Virus record (IMG/VR): IMGVR_UViG_3300031825_000043
Span: 1-39,447 of that record
DNA: 39,447 nucleotides
Reading direction: 5' to 3' (one strand)
Source: a virus
Under the pieces are notes generated by a model. That model saw only the letters and a list, made by a program, of their open reading frames with translations, ran no database searches and had not been told where the DNA came from. Below are positions 21,540-29,883 of the stretch, piece after piece. Both the position numbers and the translations under genes were made by a program. Every line of letters begins with the position of its first letter. Positions within the stretch are counted from its first letter, which is position 1.

Positions 21540-23012
21540 GTGACACAGCAGGTGTTCACCAACCTTGACCCCAACCCGTCCTGCGAGACCAACGTGTCGG
21601 GGTACGCCGCCGTCTCTGGTGTGGCGGCCCCGACACGGGTCACCACCACCCCGTACGTGGGCACGGCCCGGCTCGCTGCGGTCGGCACTGGCGTGTCCGT
21701 GTTCGGGCGGGTCTCCACCGACATTGCCGGGTTCACCACCGGCGACGTGGTGACGGTTCAGGCTCGCGTCCGATCCGATGGGCAGACGCCCACCAACGGG
21801 CACCTGCAGATCAGGAACGCAGACGGATCCGTGATCCTGGCGTCGGCCGCCCCGGCATGGGCGCCCGATGGGGCCGGATGGATGCTGGTCGCCGCAACGG
21901 CCACCATCCCGGCCGGCGTCACCCAGATCCGTGTCTTCCGCGGGGTGCAGACTTCGGCACCGTTCACCGGCACCCTGGGCCTGGACGCCGCGATGACAGA
22001 GCTGGGCGCCGTGGCGTCCGACTACTTCGACGGCAACACCCCCGACACGAGCGGGTGGACGTACGAGTGGACCGGCACCCCGAACAACTCCACCTCGGTG
22101 AAGCACATCACCTCGCTGCCGGCGCCCTCGTGGGCCAACGGCCTGCCTGTCACCACAGGCGGACCAGACGGCGGGCAGGTCACCGAACCGGGGCAGCTGC
22201 AGTACGGCGACATGCTGATGGGTGCCGGCACGGCGGCGTCGTGGCTCGAGCTGGTTGGGTGGCGGGACCGGCCGGACGTTGACCTGTCCGACTCGCAGCG
22301 TCCGCAGGCGCACGGTTCGTACCCGGGTGACGTGTTCGCCGGGTCGAAGGTCGTGACGTACACCTTCCTGCTGCGTGGCACCCCTGACGCCAAGGCGGCG
22401 GCGGTGGACACCCTCGAGCGGTACCTTCCGCTGGACAGTGTGGAACGGTTCCTGACGGTGGACGACGGCACGGGCCCGTGGTTCGCCATGGCCCGGGTCA
22501 CCGGGTTGCACATCCCGCAGGACAAGCACTACCGGCACAGCCCGCTGCAGTGCTCGGTGCAGTTCACCTGCGCTGATCCTCGCCGGTACGCACTGGCCCT
22601 GAAGTCGGGGACGGTGACCCTTCCGGTCGCGTCCGGGGGGCTGGACTACCCGCTGGTGTACCCGCTGGTGTACGGCACCAGCGCGTCGGGTGCGGTCACC
22701 GTGTCCAACAGTGGTTCCACCGAGACCCCGTTGCGGGGCCAGCTGGTGGGTCCGCTGACGAATCCGGTTCTGACCACCACCGACTGGTCGTTGCTGTTCG
22801 ACATCACCCTGGCCGCGGGGGAAACCCTGGACCTGGACGCGTCGGCTGGAACGGCGCTGCTGAACGGCACCGCGGACCGGCTCTACACCATCGGCAACCT
22901 GTCGGATCCGCTCGAGGCGTGTTTCTTCAAGCCGGGCGACACCAACCTGTCCCTGTCTGCGTTCGCTGGTTCCGGCCAGCTGAACCTGACCTACCGCGAC
23001 GCACGATTGTGA
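21540..23012 (+). CDS. Distal tail protein with N-terminal carbohydrate-binding-like domain
   Basis: 490 residues from GTG. Residues about 1-190 form a jelly-roll-like module (NLDPNPSCETNVSGYAA, VTQIRVFRGVQTSAPFTGTL, YFDGNTPDTSGWTYEWTG), as in carbohydrate-binding modules of phage tail proteins. Residues 190-490 resemble the siphovirus distal tail (Dit) family (WLELVGWRDRPDVDLSDSQR, VERFLTVDDGTGPWFAMARV, SPLQCSVQFTCADPRRYAL). Dit forms the hub between tube and baseplate. The added module would make an evolved Dit that touches cell-wall sugars. Confidence 0.8.
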   Translation: MTQQVFTNLDPNPSCETNVSGYAAVSGVAAPTRVTTTPYVGTARLAAVGTGVSVFGRVSTDIAGFTTGDVVTVQARVRSDGQTPTNGHLQIRNADGSVILASAAPAWAPDGAGWMLVAATATIPAGVTQIRVFRGVQTSAPFTGTLGLDAAMTELGAVASDYFDGNTPDTSGWTYEWTGTPNNSTSVKHITSLPAPSWANGLPVTTGGPDGGQVTEPGQLQYGDMLMGAGTAASWLELVGWRDRPDVDLSDSQRPQAHGSYPGDVFAGSKVVTYTFLLRGTPDAKAAAVDTLERYLPLDSVERFLTVDDGTGPWFAMARVTGLHIPQDKHYRHSPLQCSVQFTCADPRRYALALKSGTVTLPVASGGLDYPLVYPLVYGTSASGAVTVSNSGSTETPLRGQLVGPLTNPVLTTTDWSLLFDITLAAGETLDLDASAGTALLNGTADRLYTIGNLSDPLEACFFKPGDTNLSLSAFAGSGQLNLTYRDARL

Positions 23013-23018
23013 GGACGC

Positions 23019-23960
23019 ATGTCTGAGTACGCCCTGAGGTTGGCCAACAGCCAGGACACCGCGGCGCGCGTGCGTGCCGCCGACGCGCTGGGAATGACCC
23101 CGAACGGCACCGTGCGTGCCCGCGGCGGCCTGCGGCCGGACGGCGGCGGGGTGGTGTCGATCGTCGGCGGCACCATGAACAGCCAGGTGACGGCGTTCTC
23201 GTGCTGGGTGGACGCGTCGCCGGCTGGGCAGGTCGGTTACCCGTTCGTGTGTGATGCTACCAAGACGCTGACCCACGACCCTGGGGACGCGACGCTGGTG
23301 CGGGTGGACACCATCGCGGTGGTGATCAAGGAAAACGCGTTCGACGGATCCGGCGCCACATCGGCAACCCTGCAGATCGTGAAGGGAACCCCGGGCGCAG
23401 GCGCACCAGCGATGCCCACGTCGGCGTGCATCCCGCTGCGTGATGTGAACGTGCCGGCTGGTGCGTCTACAGGTACCGGCGGGATGACCTCGGGCGCCCT
23501 CGGGTCGGATCGGCGCAAGTACACCGCCAGTCTCGGTGGTGTCGTGGAGGTTGCGTCGCAGTCGGATCGGGACGCGTTGACCGGGGTGCGGGTGGTGTAC
23601 CGGTCGGACCTGGATTCGTTCGAGGTGAAGCGGGCCGCGGGGTGGGAGCCGATCAGCTCTACCTCCGCGTGGACAGCGGTCACGTTCGCCGGGACCTGGG
23701 TCAACTTCGGCGGCACCTACCAGGCGGTGCAGTACCGCAAGGTGGGCAACACGGTGAAGGTGCGCGGGTCGGCCAAGAACGGTGCCGCGAACAGTGTCGT
23801 GTTCACCCTGCCGGCCGGCTTCCGGCCTCCCGCTGACCTGCAGTTCAACTGCGTCTCCGCCGGCGTGACGGCACCCGTGGACGTGTCGTCCACGGGAACG
23901 GTGACGATCACGTCATCCAACACGGCGTCCGCACATCTGAACTTCCAGTTCGAGGTCTGA
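23019..23960 (+). CDS. Minor tail / baseplate upper protein with receptor-binding-like C-terminus
   Basis: 313 residues. The N-terminal part (YALRLANSQDTAARVRAADA, FSCWVDASPAGQVGYPFVCD, TLVRVDTIAVVIKENAF) resembles BppU-like baseplate proteins. The C-terminal part (YQAVQYRKVGNTVKVRGSA, VFTLPAGFRPPADLQFNC, GTVTITSSNTASAHLNFQF) is a small beta-domain shared by many tail spike and fibre ends. It may attach or form the host-recognition tip. Confidence 0.72.
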   Translation: MSEYALRLANSQDTAARVRAADALGMTPNGTVRARGGLRPDGGGVVSIVGGTMNSQVTAFSCWVDASPAGQVGYPFVCDATKTLTHDPGDATLVRVDTIAVVIKENAFDGSGATSATLQIVKGTPGAGAPAMPTSACIPLRDVNVPAGASTGTGGMTSGALGSDRRKYTASLGGVVEVASQSDRDALTGVRVVYRSDLDSFEVKRAAGWEPISSTSAWTAVTFAGTWVNFGGTYQAVQYRKVGNTVKVRGSAKNGAANSVVFTLPAGFRPPADLQFNCVSAGVTAPVDVSSTGTVTITSSNTASAHLNFQFEV

Positions 23961-23982
23961 CCCGGATCCGAAAGGACTCAGC

Positions 23983-25089
23983 GTGCCCACGTACCGGTAT
24001 CTGCTGTGTGACCTGCTGACGGACCAGAGGCTGGCGACACTGCCCCTGTCTGGGGTGAAGTTCGACCGCCGGCTGTGCCGCCGTGGTTCGCTTAACGGCG
24101 GATTCGAGGCGACCACCCGGGCGACGGTGTCAGCCGCAAAGCTGCTGAAGGCGTACGCGGGCCGGTCGGCGTTGTGGGTGTACCGCGACAACGTGCTGTG
24201 GTGGGGCGGGATCCCCTGGACGGTGCAGGCCGGCCAGGGTGCCCGCGGTGGCGTCAAGGTGCAGGTGACGGCGGCGACGTTCGACTCCTACGCCCACCGG
24301 CGCCAACTGTACGCGGACAAGTCCTACACCGGCGTGGACCAGGGGGTGATCATCCCGGACCTGTGGCGCACCATCCAAACGGACCCGCGCGGGGACATCG
24401 GGATGGTGGCCGCGGACCAACCGACCGGTGTGCTCAGGGACCGGGTGTACCTGGCGTCTGAGCATGCGTGGGTCGGTGAGCTGGTCGAGAACATGGGCGA
24501 CGTGATCGACGGCCCAGAGCACACGGTGGACGTGTTCACCGACTCTACCGGCGCCCGGGTGAAGTCGCTGCGCGTCGGCCAGCATCTCGGTTCAACCACT
24601 CCGCGGATCGTGTTCCAGCGGGCGGTGCGCGGCGGCGGCCGGGTGGTGGAATGGACAGACACCGCTGACGCTGTGGGCGGCGGTACGACGTTCCAGACCC
24701 GCGGCGACGCGCCGAACGGCAACGTGGGTGAGGACACCCAGCCGTTGACCTCTGACCGGGTGTACCGGCTGGACCTGCTGGGCGACGGATGGCCGCTGCT
24801 GGACCAGTCGGCCGACTACCCGGGTGTGATCGAAAAGACCACCCTGGACGGGTACGCCCAAGGGATGGCCGACCAGTTCGGCGGTTCGATGCCGACCCAG
24901 GGTTACACCGTGGAGGTTGGAAACACCGGGTGGAACCCCAACCGGCTTGGTGAGGCCGTTCGGTTGAAGCTGTCCGACCTGTGGCACGACCAGGTGGCGG
25001 ACACGGCTGTCCGTCCGGTGGGGTGCGAGGTGACGCCGGGTGAGCGTGGGCAGGCTGAACAGGTGAAGCTGCTACTAGGTGAGGACTGA
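23983..25089 (+). CDS. Baseplate hub / tail-associated protein (gp37-like)
   Basis: 368 residues from GTG with gaaagg upstream. YRYLLCDLLTDQRLATLPL, SLNGGFEATTRATVSAAKL and WWGGIPWTVQAGQGARGGV match the hub protein family of actinophages (ReqiPepy6 gp37-like), beta-rich and related in place to Tal/gp27. The C-terminal portion (LGEAVRLKLSDLWH) is a second beta-domain. Usually three copies close the tail tip. Confidence 0.75.
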   Translation: MPTYRYLLCDLLTDQRLATLPLSGVKFDRRLCRRGSLNGGFEATTRATVSAAKLLKAYAGRSALWVYRDNVLWWGGIPWTVQAGQGARGGVKVQVTAATFDSYAHRRQLYADKSYTGVDQGVIIPDLWRTIQTDPRGDIGMVAADQPTGVLRDRVYLASEHAWVGELVENMGDVIDGPEHTVDVFTDSTGARVKSLRVGQHLGSTTPRIVFQRAVRGGGRVVEWTDTADAVGGGTTFQTRGDAPNGNVGEDTQPLTSDRVYRLDLLGDGWPLLDQSADYPGVIEKTTLDGYAQGMADQFGGSMPTQGYTVEVGNTGWNPNRLGEAVRLKLSDLWHDQVADTAVRPVGCEVTPGERGQAEQVKLLLGED

Positions 25090-25094
25090 TCAGG

Positions 25095-25988
25095 ATGGCG
25101 ACACCTAGGGGCGCACAGCCGCGCGACCTTGAGCAGCGGTTCCGCGACTTGGAACAGCGGTGCGGTGACCTTGCGGCCCGAGTGCTGGGGCAGCGCAAGC
25201 TCGAGGTGACAACGGGGGACTTCGCCGTGTCTGGCGGAGGCGGGATTCTCGTGTCTGACGGCGGCGGGGTCACGGTAGCGGCCGGCGGAATCCTGAAGGC
25301 TGAGTACCCAAACGGCGCCGTTGGAATGACGTTCGGCCCGATCACCGCAGATCCACTATACGACCTGGGGTTGGTGATCAACAACGACGCCGGCGGCCGA
25401 GTCTTTGCGGTTGCCAGGCGTAGCTCGGATGGCCTAATCGACCTATTCACCCCCGGGGTGAACATCATTCAGCTGTATGGAACGAGCCTGGACCTTGCGG
25501 CAACGGGCGGTGCCGGCGCGACAGTCAACGGTGGTCCGCAACTCAACCTTACCGGAACTACGGTCCTGTTGAACGCCATCGGCGGAGACGTCCGCATCCC
25601 TGGATACACGACCACGGGCAGTGCGGCCAACACGTTCATGGCCGCCTCTGGTCTGCTGCAGCGGGTCACGTCGTCGCTGCGGTACAAGCAGGACGTCGAG
25701 ACTGCAGACATTGACCCTGATGCCGTGCTGTCTCTGCAGCCTCGCACCTGGCGCGACCGCGCCGAGGTATCCGAGAACCCGGATACTGATCAGCGGTACG
25801 TCGGGTTCATCGCAGAGGAGCTGGACGCCGCCGGCCTAGGGCGGTTCGTGGAGTACGACGACGAAGGCCGACCGAACGCGATTCAGTACGACCGACTGAG
25901 CGCTGCCCTGCTGGTTGTGGCGAAGCGGCAGGATGCGCAGATCGCTGCACTGTCGGCGCGCCTGGACGCGCTCGAGGCGCTTCAGTGA
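25095..25988 (+). CDS. Tail fibre with peptidase S74 intramolecular chaperone
   Basis: 297 residues. N-terminal coiled-coil (LEQRFRDLEQRCGDLAARV), then Gly-rich beta-repeats (GDFAVSGGGGILVSDGGG). The C-terminal S74 domain starts at about 192 with SSLRYKQDV; Ser194 and Lys198 are the expected self-cleavage dyad. It continues RTWRDRAEVSENPDTDQRYV and VGFIAEELDAAGLGRFVEYD, and ends in a coiled-coil (VVAKRQDAQIAALSARLDAL). The chaperone trims itself off after the fibre trimer folds. The stop overlaps the 3' end of the reverse gene. Confidence 0.87.
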   Translation: MATPRGAQPRDLEQRFRDLEQRCGDLAARVLGQRKLEVTTGDFAVSGGGGILVSDGGGVTVAAGGILKAEYPNGAVGMTFGPITADPLYDLGLVINNDAGGRVFAVARRSSDGLIDLFTPGVNIIQLYGTSLDLAATGGAGATVNGGPQLNLTGTTVLLNAIGGDVRIPGYTTTGSAANTFMAASGLLQRVTSSLRYKQDVETADIDPDAVLSLQPRTWRDRAEVSENPDTDQRYVGFIAEELDAAGLGRFVEYDDEGRPNAIQYDRLSAALLVVAKRQDAQIAALSARLDALEALQ

Positions 25989-26302
25989 CGGTGGCGGAAC
26001 GGTGAGCAGTGGCCGTGGCTCTGGTCGTACTCGGTGTCCCAGAACTTCACGCAGACCATGCGGCCGACGCGGATCCGCCAGAACGACTGGCCCGCCTGTC
26101 CGGTCCGTCCGATGACGTCCACGTAGCAGTTCACTGAAGCCCGAGTCTTGCAGGGCTTGAACGTGAACCCGGAGTAGGCGGCGGGGTCCTGTGTGGCCAT
26201 CGCGTCCGAGACCGGATCGTCCGCGAAAGCGGCGGACGGGACGGTCAGTAGAGCCAGCGCCATGGCCACTGCCGAGGCGGCGGTGCTGATGATCTTGATC
26301 AT
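25982..26302 (-). CDS. Secreted four-cysteine protein (reverse-strand moron)
   Basis: 106 residues with a clear Sec signal peptide: MIKIISTAASAVAMALALL and a cleavage site AFA|DD (after residue 27). The mature protein has four cysteines (PCKT, NCYVD, MVCVKF, GHCSP), enough for two disulfides, and a basic His-rich end. It starts with gggagacccag and has its own promoter of the phage-wide repeat type, so it is probably made in the lysogen and exported. Superinfection exclusion, inhibition or host conversion are possible; no family is recognised. Confidence 0.72.
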   Translation of the reverse strand: MIKIISTAASAVAMALALLTVPSAAFADDPVSDAMATQDPAAYSGFTFKPCKTRASVNCYVDVIGRTGQAGQSFWRIRVGRMVCVKFWDTEYDQSHGHCSPFRHRH

Positions 26303-26338
26303 CTGGGTCTCCCTGTGTTGGTGGATCTTCCTAGTGTA

Positions 26339-26367
26339 ACGCTACCGCACTGCGCAGCACTTCGCAA
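26339..26367 (-). promoter_or_regulatory. Reverse repeat promoter of the secreted-protein gene
   Basis: Minus strand: -35 TTGCGA (26367-26362), 17 bp spacer, -10 TAGCGT (26344-26339). Units TGCGAAGTG (26366-26358) and TGCGCAGTG (26356-26348) are 10 bp apart. AAGCAACTTG at 26378-26387 lies just upstream and matches the sites near 4988 and 35924. Confidence 0.72.
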
Positions 26368-26460
26368 GCATTGTGTTAAGCAACTTGTTAGACAGCTGCC
26401 CGGATCGGTCCTGCATAGAGGCATCCGGCCCGGCTCCCGATACATCAGGAGAGACGTGAC

Positions 26461-26775
26461 GTGATCGACCCATCCCAACTCGGTCAGGCAGCAGCCGGAT
26501 TCGGCATCCTGTTCGGCGGCCTGTACGGCGGATGGCACGCCCGCCGGTCAAACCAGAACAGCCAGGACGCCAAGGTCGCTGCCACCCAGGCAGCACAGAA
26601 CGCCTACCCGATCAGCAACGGCTGGGGCACCGCCCTGCGCTCCGACATGGCCGAGTCACGGCGCCTGCTGGGTCAGGTGCACGAGGCGCAGTTGCTGCAG
26701 GACCGCCGGCTAGAGCGGATGGACGCAGCGTTGCAGGCCCACCTGCTGGACCACACGAGGGAGCACACCGCATGA
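26461..26775 (+). CDS. Single-pass membrane protein, holin-like
   Basis: 104 residues from GTG with aggagagacgtgac upstream. One hydrophobic segment at about 7-25 (LGQAAAGFGILFGGLYGGW), then a basic HARRSNQNS and a long amphipathic helix (ESRRLLGQVHEAQLLQDRRL). It precedes the amidase with an ATGA overlap, the usual place for a holin or lysis regulator in actinophages. It could also be a DUF2746-type minor protein. Confidence 0.6.
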   Translation: MIDPSQLGQAAAGFGILFGGLYGGWHARRSNQNSQDAKVAATQAAQNAYPISNGWGTALRSDMAESRRLLGQVHEAQLLQDRRLERMDAALQAHLLDHTREHTA

Positions 26776-27476
26776 CGTACCGATACCTCACCGACCTGGC
26801 CGACGCCGCCAGGAAGTCCGGCCTGCGCGTGGTGGAGCTGGACGGCTGGCGGACCCGCGGCAGGCCGGCCTCAACCGGTGCCTTTGACCCGTCCGGGGTG
26901 CTGTGCCACCACACTGGCGCCACCGCTGACGGTCGCGCGTACGCGCAGTGGCTGGCCTCCGTTGGCCGAAGCGACCTCCCGGCCCCGCTGGTGCAGCTGT
27001 CCCTGGACCGCGAGGGCACCGTGTACGTGTGCGCTGCTGGCCGCGCAAACCACGCCGGCAAGGCCAAGGCTTCCGGGCCGATGCCGGCCGGTGACGGCAA
27101 CGCCATGTTCGTGGGCATCGAAGCGCAGAACACCGGCACCGAGGCCTGGAACCACCGAGGCACCGACACGGCCGGCAACCCGGTCACCCAGCGGGAGGCG
27201 TACCAGCGACTGTGCGCAGCACTGTGCACCCACTACGGGTGGCCCGCTGATCACGTCCGGGCGCACCGCGAGACCAGCATCACCGGCAAGTGGGACCCGG
27301 GTCTCCTCGACATGGGCGCCCTGCGCGCCGCGGTCGCCGCGCTGCTGGCCCCGACACCGAAGCCGCTGACCCCGCTGCAGCGGATCCGCCGGCAACTCAA
27401 GGTGATCCGCCGCAAGGCCGGCCCAAGGCGCCGCGCCCGCATCGACAAGGGACTCAACGACCTACCGGAGAGGTGA
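26772..27476 (+). CDS. Endolysin, N-acetylmuramoyl-L-alanine amidase
   Basis: 234 residues from ATG 26772. Amidase_2 features: VLCHHTGATADGRAYAQWL (zinc-ligand His near 46-47), AAGRANHAGKA, and VRAHRETSITGKWDPGL with the second His and Asp/Lys. It cuts the amide between MurNAc and the peptide stem. The C-terminus after about 200 is strongly basic (RRQLKVIRRKAGPRRRARID) and may bind the negatively charged wall; there is no LysM or other binding domain. Confidence 0.87.
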   Translation: MTYRYLTDLADAARKSGLRVVELDGWRTRGRPASTGAFDPSGVLCHHTGATADGRAYAQWLASVGRSDLPAPLVQLSLDREGTVYVCAAGRANHAGKAKASGPMPAGDGNAMFVGIEAQNTGTEAWNHRGTDTAGNPVTQREAYQRLCAALCTHYGWPADHVRAHRETSITGKWDPGLLDMGALRAAVAALLAPTPKPLTPLQRIRRQLKVIRRKAGPRRRARIDKGLNDLPER

Positions 27477-27481
27477 CCAAC

Positions 27482-27685
27482 ATGTCCACGATCAACGAGA
27501 AACTGACCGAGCTGGAACAGGCCCTGACCCCGGCCCGGCGCCGCAAGGTGTACCGGCTGGCCACCATCGTGGTGGTGGCGCTGTTCGCCAGGGAGGTGAG
27601 CCAGGGCGACGTGCTGCAGGCGCTAGGCATTCTGCTCGGTGTCGCACCGGCCGAGCTGGCCGCCCGCCACACCCCGAAGGACTGA
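27482..27685 (+). CDS. Small membrane protein, second holin candidate
   Basis: 67 residues from ATG 27482 with accggagagg upstream. Starts MSTINEKLTELEQALTPAR, then a basic patch and a hydrophobic region (LATIVVVALFAREVSQG, LQALGILLGVAPAELAA), one or two membrane helices. Small proteins of this form directly after the endolysin are often holins. It is the last gene before the terminator. Confidence 0.65.
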   Translation: MSTINEKLTELEQALTPARRRKVYRLATIVVVALFAREVSQGDVLQALGILLGVAPAELAARHTPKD

Positions 27686-27691
27686 ACGAGA

Positions 27692-27728
27692 CGCCCCGCG
27701 TTGACCACAAGTCAGCGCGGGGCGTTTT
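27692..27728. terminator. Bidirectional intrinsic terminator
   Basis: A stem CGCCCCGCGTTGAC / GTCAGCGCGGGGCG (27692-27705 with 27711-27724, one T-G pair) surrounds loop CACAA and is followed by TTTT. On the reverse strand the flank is less U-rich (tcgt). It lies between convergent operons: lysis from the left and integrase from the right. Confidence 0.92.
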
Positions 27729-27743
27729 CGCGTTCTGCGGGCC

Positions 27744-28664
27744 TCACAGGTTGTCCATGGGCGACAGGCGCCGGTGCGCGTCGCGAGCCCTGTCAGCCCG
27801 CCGTGCGGCCCCGTAGCGGGACAGCATGGCCCGAGACCTCCACCCGGCTATCTCCATCAGGTCCGTTTCCTCGCCGCCGGCCCGCAGCCAGGCGTCGGCG
27901 AAGGTGTGCCGGAACATGTGCGCGTGCAGCCCGGGGAGACCGACGCGGGCACCGCGCCGCTGCAGCATCCGGTGGATGCCGACACCGGTGAGCCGCCCAT
28001 CTGCGCTGGTCATGGACACCCACAACCAACGGGCGTCCGCTGCCCGGGTGCGGCGCCGGGCGCGCATGTACCGGTCGAGGGCGCGGGCGACGTTGGCGCC
28101 GTACGGTACGACGATGGTGCGCCGGCCCTTCACGGTGACGGTGACAACTCGTTCGGACAGGTCGAGGGCGTCGAGGGTGATCCCGGACAGGGTGTTGAGC
28201 CGCATGCCGGTGTCTGCGAACAGCATGAGGATGGCCCGGTCCCGCAGGTCGGTCAGGCTGTTGGTTGAGCAGGTGTCCACGAGGGACCGCACCTGATCGG
28301 GGGTGAGCATTTCGGCGGCCACCTCGGGCACTGTTGGGCGCTTCACGTTGGCCATGGGGTCGGTGTCTAGTTCGCCTTCGGCCAGGCACCAGTTGATGAA
28401 CAGTCGGACGCCGACGTACCGGGCCTTGGCTGTGGACGCCGACCGGGTGGCGGATAGGTGGGCCAGCCAGCTGCGGATCTGCTCGGTGGTGATGGTGAGC
28501 ACGTCGTCGGCGTGGCTGTTGTCTTGGAGCCAGCGGGCGAACATGACGGCGGAGGTTCGGTAGGACTCGAGGGTGTGGCGGGACTTGTTCTCGGCCTCGA
28601 GGGCGAGGGTCCATGAGGTGAGTAGGCCGTGCCAGAGGTGGGTGTCGTCGGGGTGTTGGGTCAT
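27744..28664 (-). CDS. int: Tyrosine site-specific integrase
   Basis: 306 residues from ATG 28664, which has the phage's standard ggagaccgagacc leader; the longer frame to 28859 lies in regulatory DNA. SAM-like core-binding domain at about 10-100 (SRHTLESYRTSAVMFARWL), catalytic domain after 115 with Arg155 (DTGMRLNTL), Lys179 (VKGRRT), His249 and Arg252 (HMFRHTF), Trp275 (GWRSR) and the nucleophile Tyr284 (LSRYG). It lacks the N-terminal arm-binding domain of lambda Int, as in XerC/D-like enzymes. It inserts the phage into an attB that is not identifiable here. Confidence 0.93.
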   Translation of the reverse strand: MTQHPDDTHLWHGLLTSWTLALEAENKSRHTLESYRTSAVMFARWLQDNSHADDVLTITTEQIRSWLAHLSATRSASTAKARYVGVRLFINWCLAEGELDTDPMANVKRPTVPEVAAEMLTPDQVRSLVDTCSTNSLTDLRDRAILMLFADTGMRLNTLSGITLDALDLSERVVTVTVKGRRTIVVPYGANVARALDRYMRARRRTRAADARWLWVSMTSADGRLTGVGIHRMLQRRGARVGLPGLHAHMFRHTFADAWLRAGGEETDLMEIAGWRSRAMLSRYGAARRADRARDAHRRLSPMDNL

Positions 28665-28733
28665 GGTCTCGGTCTCCGTTGGTCGTGGTCTGCAATGTGA
28701 CCTTTGCACGGTGTGCTTTGTTTTGGTGATGGT

Positions 28734-28745
28734 CACTGCGCAGTG
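28734..28745. promoter_or_regulatory. Palindromic CACTGCGCAGTG site
   Basis: Perfect 12-bp palindrome made of two overlapping TGCGCAGTG half-sites, identical to that at 8364-8375. It lies about 70 bp upstream of the integrase ATG in the 229 bp region 28665-28893, which has no gene but carries regulatory repeats. A likely operator. Confidence 0.5.
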
Positions 28746-28821
28746 TTTGTGCAGGTCAGCGTACCAGTGCGCACCCTGTTGCGTAGGGCGAATAACTCTC
28801 GTCAACGTCCATTTACGCGGT

Positions 28822-28865
28822 GTGCTTACGCATTCACTTCGCAGACTATTCGCACGCACTTCGCA
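28822..28865 (-). repeat. Four tandem 11-bp TGCG repeats upstream of integrase
   Basis: Read on the minus strand the segment is four contiguous 11-bp units: TGCGAAGTGCG, TGCGAATAGTC, TGCGAAGTGAA, TGCGTAAGCAC; the next 11 bases, ACCGCGTAAAT, are a weaker fifth. It is the longest phased run in the genome. No clear -35/-10 pair with 17-18 bp spacing overlaps it, so it may be a regulator loading site or integrase/excisionase arm sites. Confidence 0.65.
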
Positions 28866-28893
28866 ATGCAGTGCTAACGATTATCTGACCGCC

Positions 28894-29187
28894 TCACTCC
28901 ACGAGACGGAGGGCCGGACCCTCCGTCACATCCTGCGGATCCGACCCGCCAGCCCTCAGCCCGGCGGCGAAGGCGCGTCCGATCGCCATGTGGCACGACG
29001 CAGCAGCAGCCGACATGGCACCAACCGCGGCGCCGGCCAGCAGCGTCGAGTACACCATCAGTGCAAGCGTCGGCCGCTCGCTCAGCACACCCGTCACCCA
29101 GGCTGCCAGCACAACGACCGCGCCTCCCCCCGAGATGACCAGTACCCGAATCCCCCAGGTGCGGACCTGGCGCGGCGTTGTGTTCAA
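28894..29187 (-). CDS. Two-helix membrane protein of the lysogeny module
   Basis: 97 residues from TTG 29187, supported by agggg 6 bases upstream. Two membrane helices: about 13-34 (RVLVISGGGAVVVLAAWV) and 41-66 (LALMVYSTLLAGAAVGAMSA), with a polar C-terminal tail. It is transcribed between repressor and integrase, so probably in the prophage state. Membrane proteins here often block superinfection, but this is inference. Confidence 0.6.
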   Translation of the reverse strand: MNTTPRQVRTWGIRVLVISGGGAVVVLAAWVTGVLSERPTLALMVYSTLLAGAAVGAMSAAAASCHMAIGRAFAAGLRAGGSDPQDVTEGPALRLVE

Positions 29188-29284
29188 GCGAACCCCTCAC
29201 GAATCGTGCGCGCTCCCCCGGACAGCCCGGCGCGCATCGTGATCTTAGGCACGCACCTGCGACACTTTGCGGCGAACCGGGAAC

Positions 29285-29725
29285 CTACCCGGCAGTACGA
29301 CGCTTTGCCGCCCTCGCTACCTCAGCATCCACGTGGGCGCGCTGCAACTCTGCGAGCACCTGCTCTCGTTCCTCACGCGGAAGCCCGATGAACCACTCGG
29401 CCCGGTCCTCGACGGTGAGCTGGTCGGACCCTGGCTCAAGCAGCCAGGCGTACTGATCCGGGTTGTGGCCAGCCAGCTCGAGACCACGGCGTACGTCGGC
29501 GGCGATGGCCCGGCACATAGCGGCGACTGTTTCGGCGCGCGGGTGTACAGGAACCCTGATGTCTCCGGCCATCTGTTGGTAGCCGGCCTCGACCTGCCGC
29601 CATCGTGATTCGCTGATGTCTGCTCTGCGTGCGGCTTCCCGAATAGCCATCTTCCCTCGCTGTTCACGGAGGTACTCCCCCAGCGGCCAGGTGCTTTGGC
29701 TCGATGACTTTCGGCGTGGCGCCAT
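29285..29725 (-). CDS. HTH transcriptional regulator, candidate immunity repressor
   Basis: 146 residues. XRE-like helix-turn-helix at about 15-50 (LGEYLREQRGKMAIREAARR, then ADISESRWRQVEAGYQQM), then a middle part AETVAAMCRAIAADVRRGLE and a C-terminal helical end. It is divergent from the early operon with about 200 bp of repeat-rich DNA between, the expected place for a CI-like repressor. No RecA-dependent cleavage (S24) domain is visible, so induction would use another route. The start follows aaaggg. Confidence 0.8.
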   Translation of the reverse strand: MAPRRKSSSQSTWPLGEYLREQRGKMAIREAARRADISESRWRQVEAGYQQMAGDIRVPVHPRAETVAAMCRAIAADVRRGLELAGHNPDQYAWLLEPGSDQLTVEDRAEWFIGLPREEREQVLAELQRAHVDAEVARAAKRRTAG

Positions 29726-29883
29726 TTGTTCGACCCTTTCCGGTGATATCCGCGCGCGTTGTCTTGCGCGTTACGCTTACAGTGTGCACCGAATCCGCGT
29801 TTTGATACATCCGCGGCGCCTGTTTCTATAGGTGACGGAAATGCACTGCGCGGCCGCTGCGCACCTAGTCGGGTGAGTTTCTG

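Noticed and set aside
21366-23276. 636-residue reverse open frame opposite the distal tail gene
   Set aside because: Antisense shadow: the forward strand encodes recognisable tape measure and Dit proteins, and the reverse product has no motif or ribosome-binding site.
27473-27685. Upstream extension of the last lysis gene to 27290
   Set aside because: The longer frame overlaps the amidase in another frame; ATG 27482 has a good ribosome-binding site and gives a compact membrane protein.
28734-28865. Repeats as a CRISPR array
   Set aside because: Units are 11 bp and contiguous without spacers; no Cas genes are present.
28665-28893. Search for attP core next to the integrase
   Set aside because: No tRNA-end-like or other recognisable host gene segment is seen in the 229 bp, so an attP cannot be assigned from this sequence alone.
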